Positions 62,857 to 64,000 of a stretch of 64,000 bases of DNA are shown here, in pieces. Within the stretch, counting starts at the first letter, position 1. Each line of letters opens with the position of its first letter. The DNA comes from Lachnospiraceae bacterium (GTDB lineage Bacteria; Bacillota; Clostridia; Lachnospirales; Lachnospiraceae). The translations under genes and the position numbers were made by a program. Location: positions 1 to 64,000 of the forward strand of contig JAFZQY010000112.1 in the NCBI GenBank assembly GCA_017620155.1, written 5' to 3'. The notes under the pieces are model-generated. The model saw only the letters and a list, made by a program, of their open reading frames with translations, had not been told where the DNA came from and ran no database searches.

Positions 62857-63726
62857 ATGAAAACCAGAGTAATAACGCGTATCGTATCAGCGCTTCTCGG
62901 ACTGGCCGTAGCCGCCGGTGTCATTAATGCCGGCACGATCAATATCTATGCGGCAGAGAAGAGCGACGAGCAGGTAGTAAAAGAAGTATTTGATGCAAAA
63001 TACTACGCAGGGCATAATCCCGATGTTGTGGTCGCAGTAGGCGACAGCGAGGCAGCTCTTTTTGATCATTATTTTAATCACGGCCTGGCAGAGGGCAGAA
63101 ACGCGAGCGCAACCTTTAACGCAAAGGCATACCGTTTAAGAAACGCCGACCTTGATGCGGCATACGGTGATGACTGGATCAAGTATGTCAGACACTATGT
63201 GACATGCGGAAAAGCCGAGGGCAGGGATGCGACTCCTCTTCCCGCAGCAAGCCAGAACGATCCGAACGCTCCCAAAGAATACGAGCTTCTCGGATCATAT
63301 ACCACCAAATACAGAACCGGCATTCCCAGAGCCGTCAATGTAGGCATCGCAGCTGCCGGCATCAACGGAGTTGTCGTTCAGCCCGGCGCAGAGTTTTCCT
63401 ATACCAACACGATCCCTGCTCGTACCGTTGAGAACGGCTATCAGGAAGCAACCATTTTCGTTAATAAGGAAAAGGTTCAGGGATTAGGCGGCGGAATATG
63501 CCAGGTTTCATCCACTCTTTATGCATGCATGAAGACAGTGGGCCTTCCCGCTACCGAAAGACATCCTCATTCACTTCCCGTGGACTACCTCCCCGAAGGA
63601 TGGGATGCTACGATATCCGGACAGAGCGTGGACCTTAAGTTTGTCAACATTTACAGCACTCCGCTCATGATCGCATGCCAGGCGGACAACGGAAGACTTA
63701 CCGTAAGTCTTTATCTGCAGAAGTGA
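62857..63726 (+). CDS. VanW-family protein with tandem NPDV-type repeats
   Basis: 289 residues. Signal peptide; then two ~42-residue repeats of the F-D-A-K-Y-Y-x-x-x-N-P-D-V...H-Y-F-N-H-G-L-A-E-G-R type (about 45-130); then a VanW domain (about 145-289) with G-A-E-F-S-Y-T-N-T-I-P and G-L-G-G-G-I-C-Q-V-S-S-T-L-Y. VanW proteins are cell-wall associated; the domain is related to YkuD-neighbour proteins of unknown activity. The second ATG (62857) is favoured because GGGAGG is only one base from the first. It lies before the tRNA, with a weak hairpin between. Confidence 0.9.
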   Translation: MKTRVITRIVSALLGLAVAAGVINAGTINIYAAEKSDEQVVKEVFDAKYYAGHNPDVVVAVGDSEAALFDHYFNHGLAEGRNASATFNAKAYRLRNADLDAAYGDDWIKYVRHYVTCGKAEGRDATPLPAASQNDPNAPKEYELLGSYTTKYRTGIPRAVNVGIAAAGINGVVVQPGAEFSYTNTIPARTVENGYQEATIFVNKEKVQGLGGGICQVSSTLYACMKTVGLPATERHPHSLPVDYLPEGWDATISGQSVDLKFVNIYSTPLMIACQADNGRLTVSLYLQK

Positions 63727-63764
63727 TCGGGTTTTCCCGGATTTCACTATATTAGAAATAATGC

Positions 63765-63793
63765 TTGCATTTTTGCGTACAACTTGATATTAT
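63765..63793 (+). promoter_or_regulatory. Sigma-A promoter for tRNA-Glu
   Basis: TTGCAT (63765-63770), 17-base spacer, TATTAT (63788-63793), 43 bases before the tRNA. Confidence 0.65.
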
Positions 63794-63836
63794 AGTTAAG
63801 CGTTCGTCATCCGTACGGATGCAGGCACGTTTCTGT

Positions 63837-63908
63837 GGCTCGTTGGTCAAGCGGTTAAGACGCCGCCCTCTCACGGCGGAAACAGCGGTTCGATTCCGCT
63901 ACGGGCTA
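63837..63908 (+). tRNA. tRNA-Glu (CTC anticodon)
   Basis: Complete cloverleaf by eye: acceptor GGCTCGT/ACGGGCT, D arm GTC/GAC, anticodon stem CCGCC/GGCGG with loop CTCTCAC (anticodon CTC, reads GAG), T arm AGCGG-TTCGATT-CCGCT. The first pair is G1-U72. The 3' CCA is not encoded (A73 then CTA). Own promoter and terminator. Confidence 0.93.
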
Positions 63909-63924
63909 CTATATCGAAAGTTTT

Positions 63925-63956
63925 TAAGTGGGCTTTAACGAGCCCACTTAGTTTTT
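63925..63956 (+). terminator. Rho-independent terminator after tRNA-Glu
   Basis: Perfect 10-bp stem TAAGTGGGCT / AGCCCACTTA, loop TTAACG, then G and five T. Confidence 0.93.
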
Positions 63957-63974
63957 GCCAAAAAAGGAAAACCA

Positions 63975-64000
63975 ATGTCAAAACACGCTGATTATGAATT
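63975..64000 (+). CDS. Start of a gene cut by the window end
   Basis: ATG at 63975 preceded by AAAAAGGAAAA, open for the remaining eight codons (M-S-K-H-A-D-Y-E). Product cannot be named from this much. Confidence 0.4.

Overview
The window looks like chromosome of a low-to-mid GC, Gram-positive, anaerobic Clostridia, most likely a Lachnospiraceae member; the genus cannot be fixed from sequence alone. The reasons are the strong AGGAGG-type ribosome sites, the infC-rpmI-rplT order with an attenuated leader, a CIRCE-controlled small heat-shock gene, a citrate synthase/QueT/NptA/SecA/RF2 neighbourhood, ThrH and NadE/PncB types typical of that family, and many short overlapping (ATGA) operons. No rRNA, insertion sequence, prophage or CRISPR array was seen. 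Almost all genes are on the + strand; only queT, degV and argG are on the - strand.

Layout. 1-4.5 kb: an MMPL-type exporter (cut by the window edge) with a partner heptad-repeat lipoprotein. 4.6-12.6 kb: housekeeping block with citrate synthase, a queuosine-precursor transporter behind a preQ1-I riboswitch, a Na+/phosphate cotransporter with a Lys-rich tail, secA and a frameshift-free prfB. 12.6-16.8 kb: small membrane proteins, an HEXXH protein, ThrH, RidA, a DUF1294 protein and a LytTR regulator. 16.8-21.7 kb: arginine biosynthesis (argG with a DegV gene on the - strand; a GNAT acetyltransferase, argB and argD on the + strand). 21.7-33.2 kb: a substrate-binding-like protein, ComEA, a response regulator/histidine kinase/GerMN lipoprotein set, a compact NAD salvage operon (nicotinamidase-like, pncB, nadE), Hsp20 and ComEC. 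33.2-39 kb: an AT-rich HigBA-like toxin-antitoxin pair, then envelope accessory proteins (two lipoproteins, a zinc-ribbon membrane protein, an AIM24-like protein, a CPBP protease).

40.2-48.6 kb holds the most unusual content. A four-gene signalling operon begins at a good sigma-A promoter. It encodes a LytTR response regulator, a REC-GGDEF-(degenerate GGDEF)-REC-HD-GYP protein, a hybrid histidine kinase with a terminal HPt domain, and a hybrid histidine kinase whose C-terminus is a complete DegV/FakB-type fatty-acid-binding domain. Inference: this may couple fatty-acid or lipid status to phosphorelay and cyclic-di-GMP signalling. The genes overlap or abut, so they are probably co-expressed.

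48.7-64 kb: a HerA-like ATPase, a GT39-like membrane glycosyltransferase, translation genes infC (ATT start)-rpmI-rplT, a chemotaxis receptor with a structured leader, a membrane spermidine-synthase-like protein, a copper-type P-ATPase, two poorly characterised proteins, a VanW protein, tRNA-Glu(CTC) with its own promoter and terminator, and the start of one more gene. Promoters, terminators and start-site corrections were read by eye; none was tested by computation.
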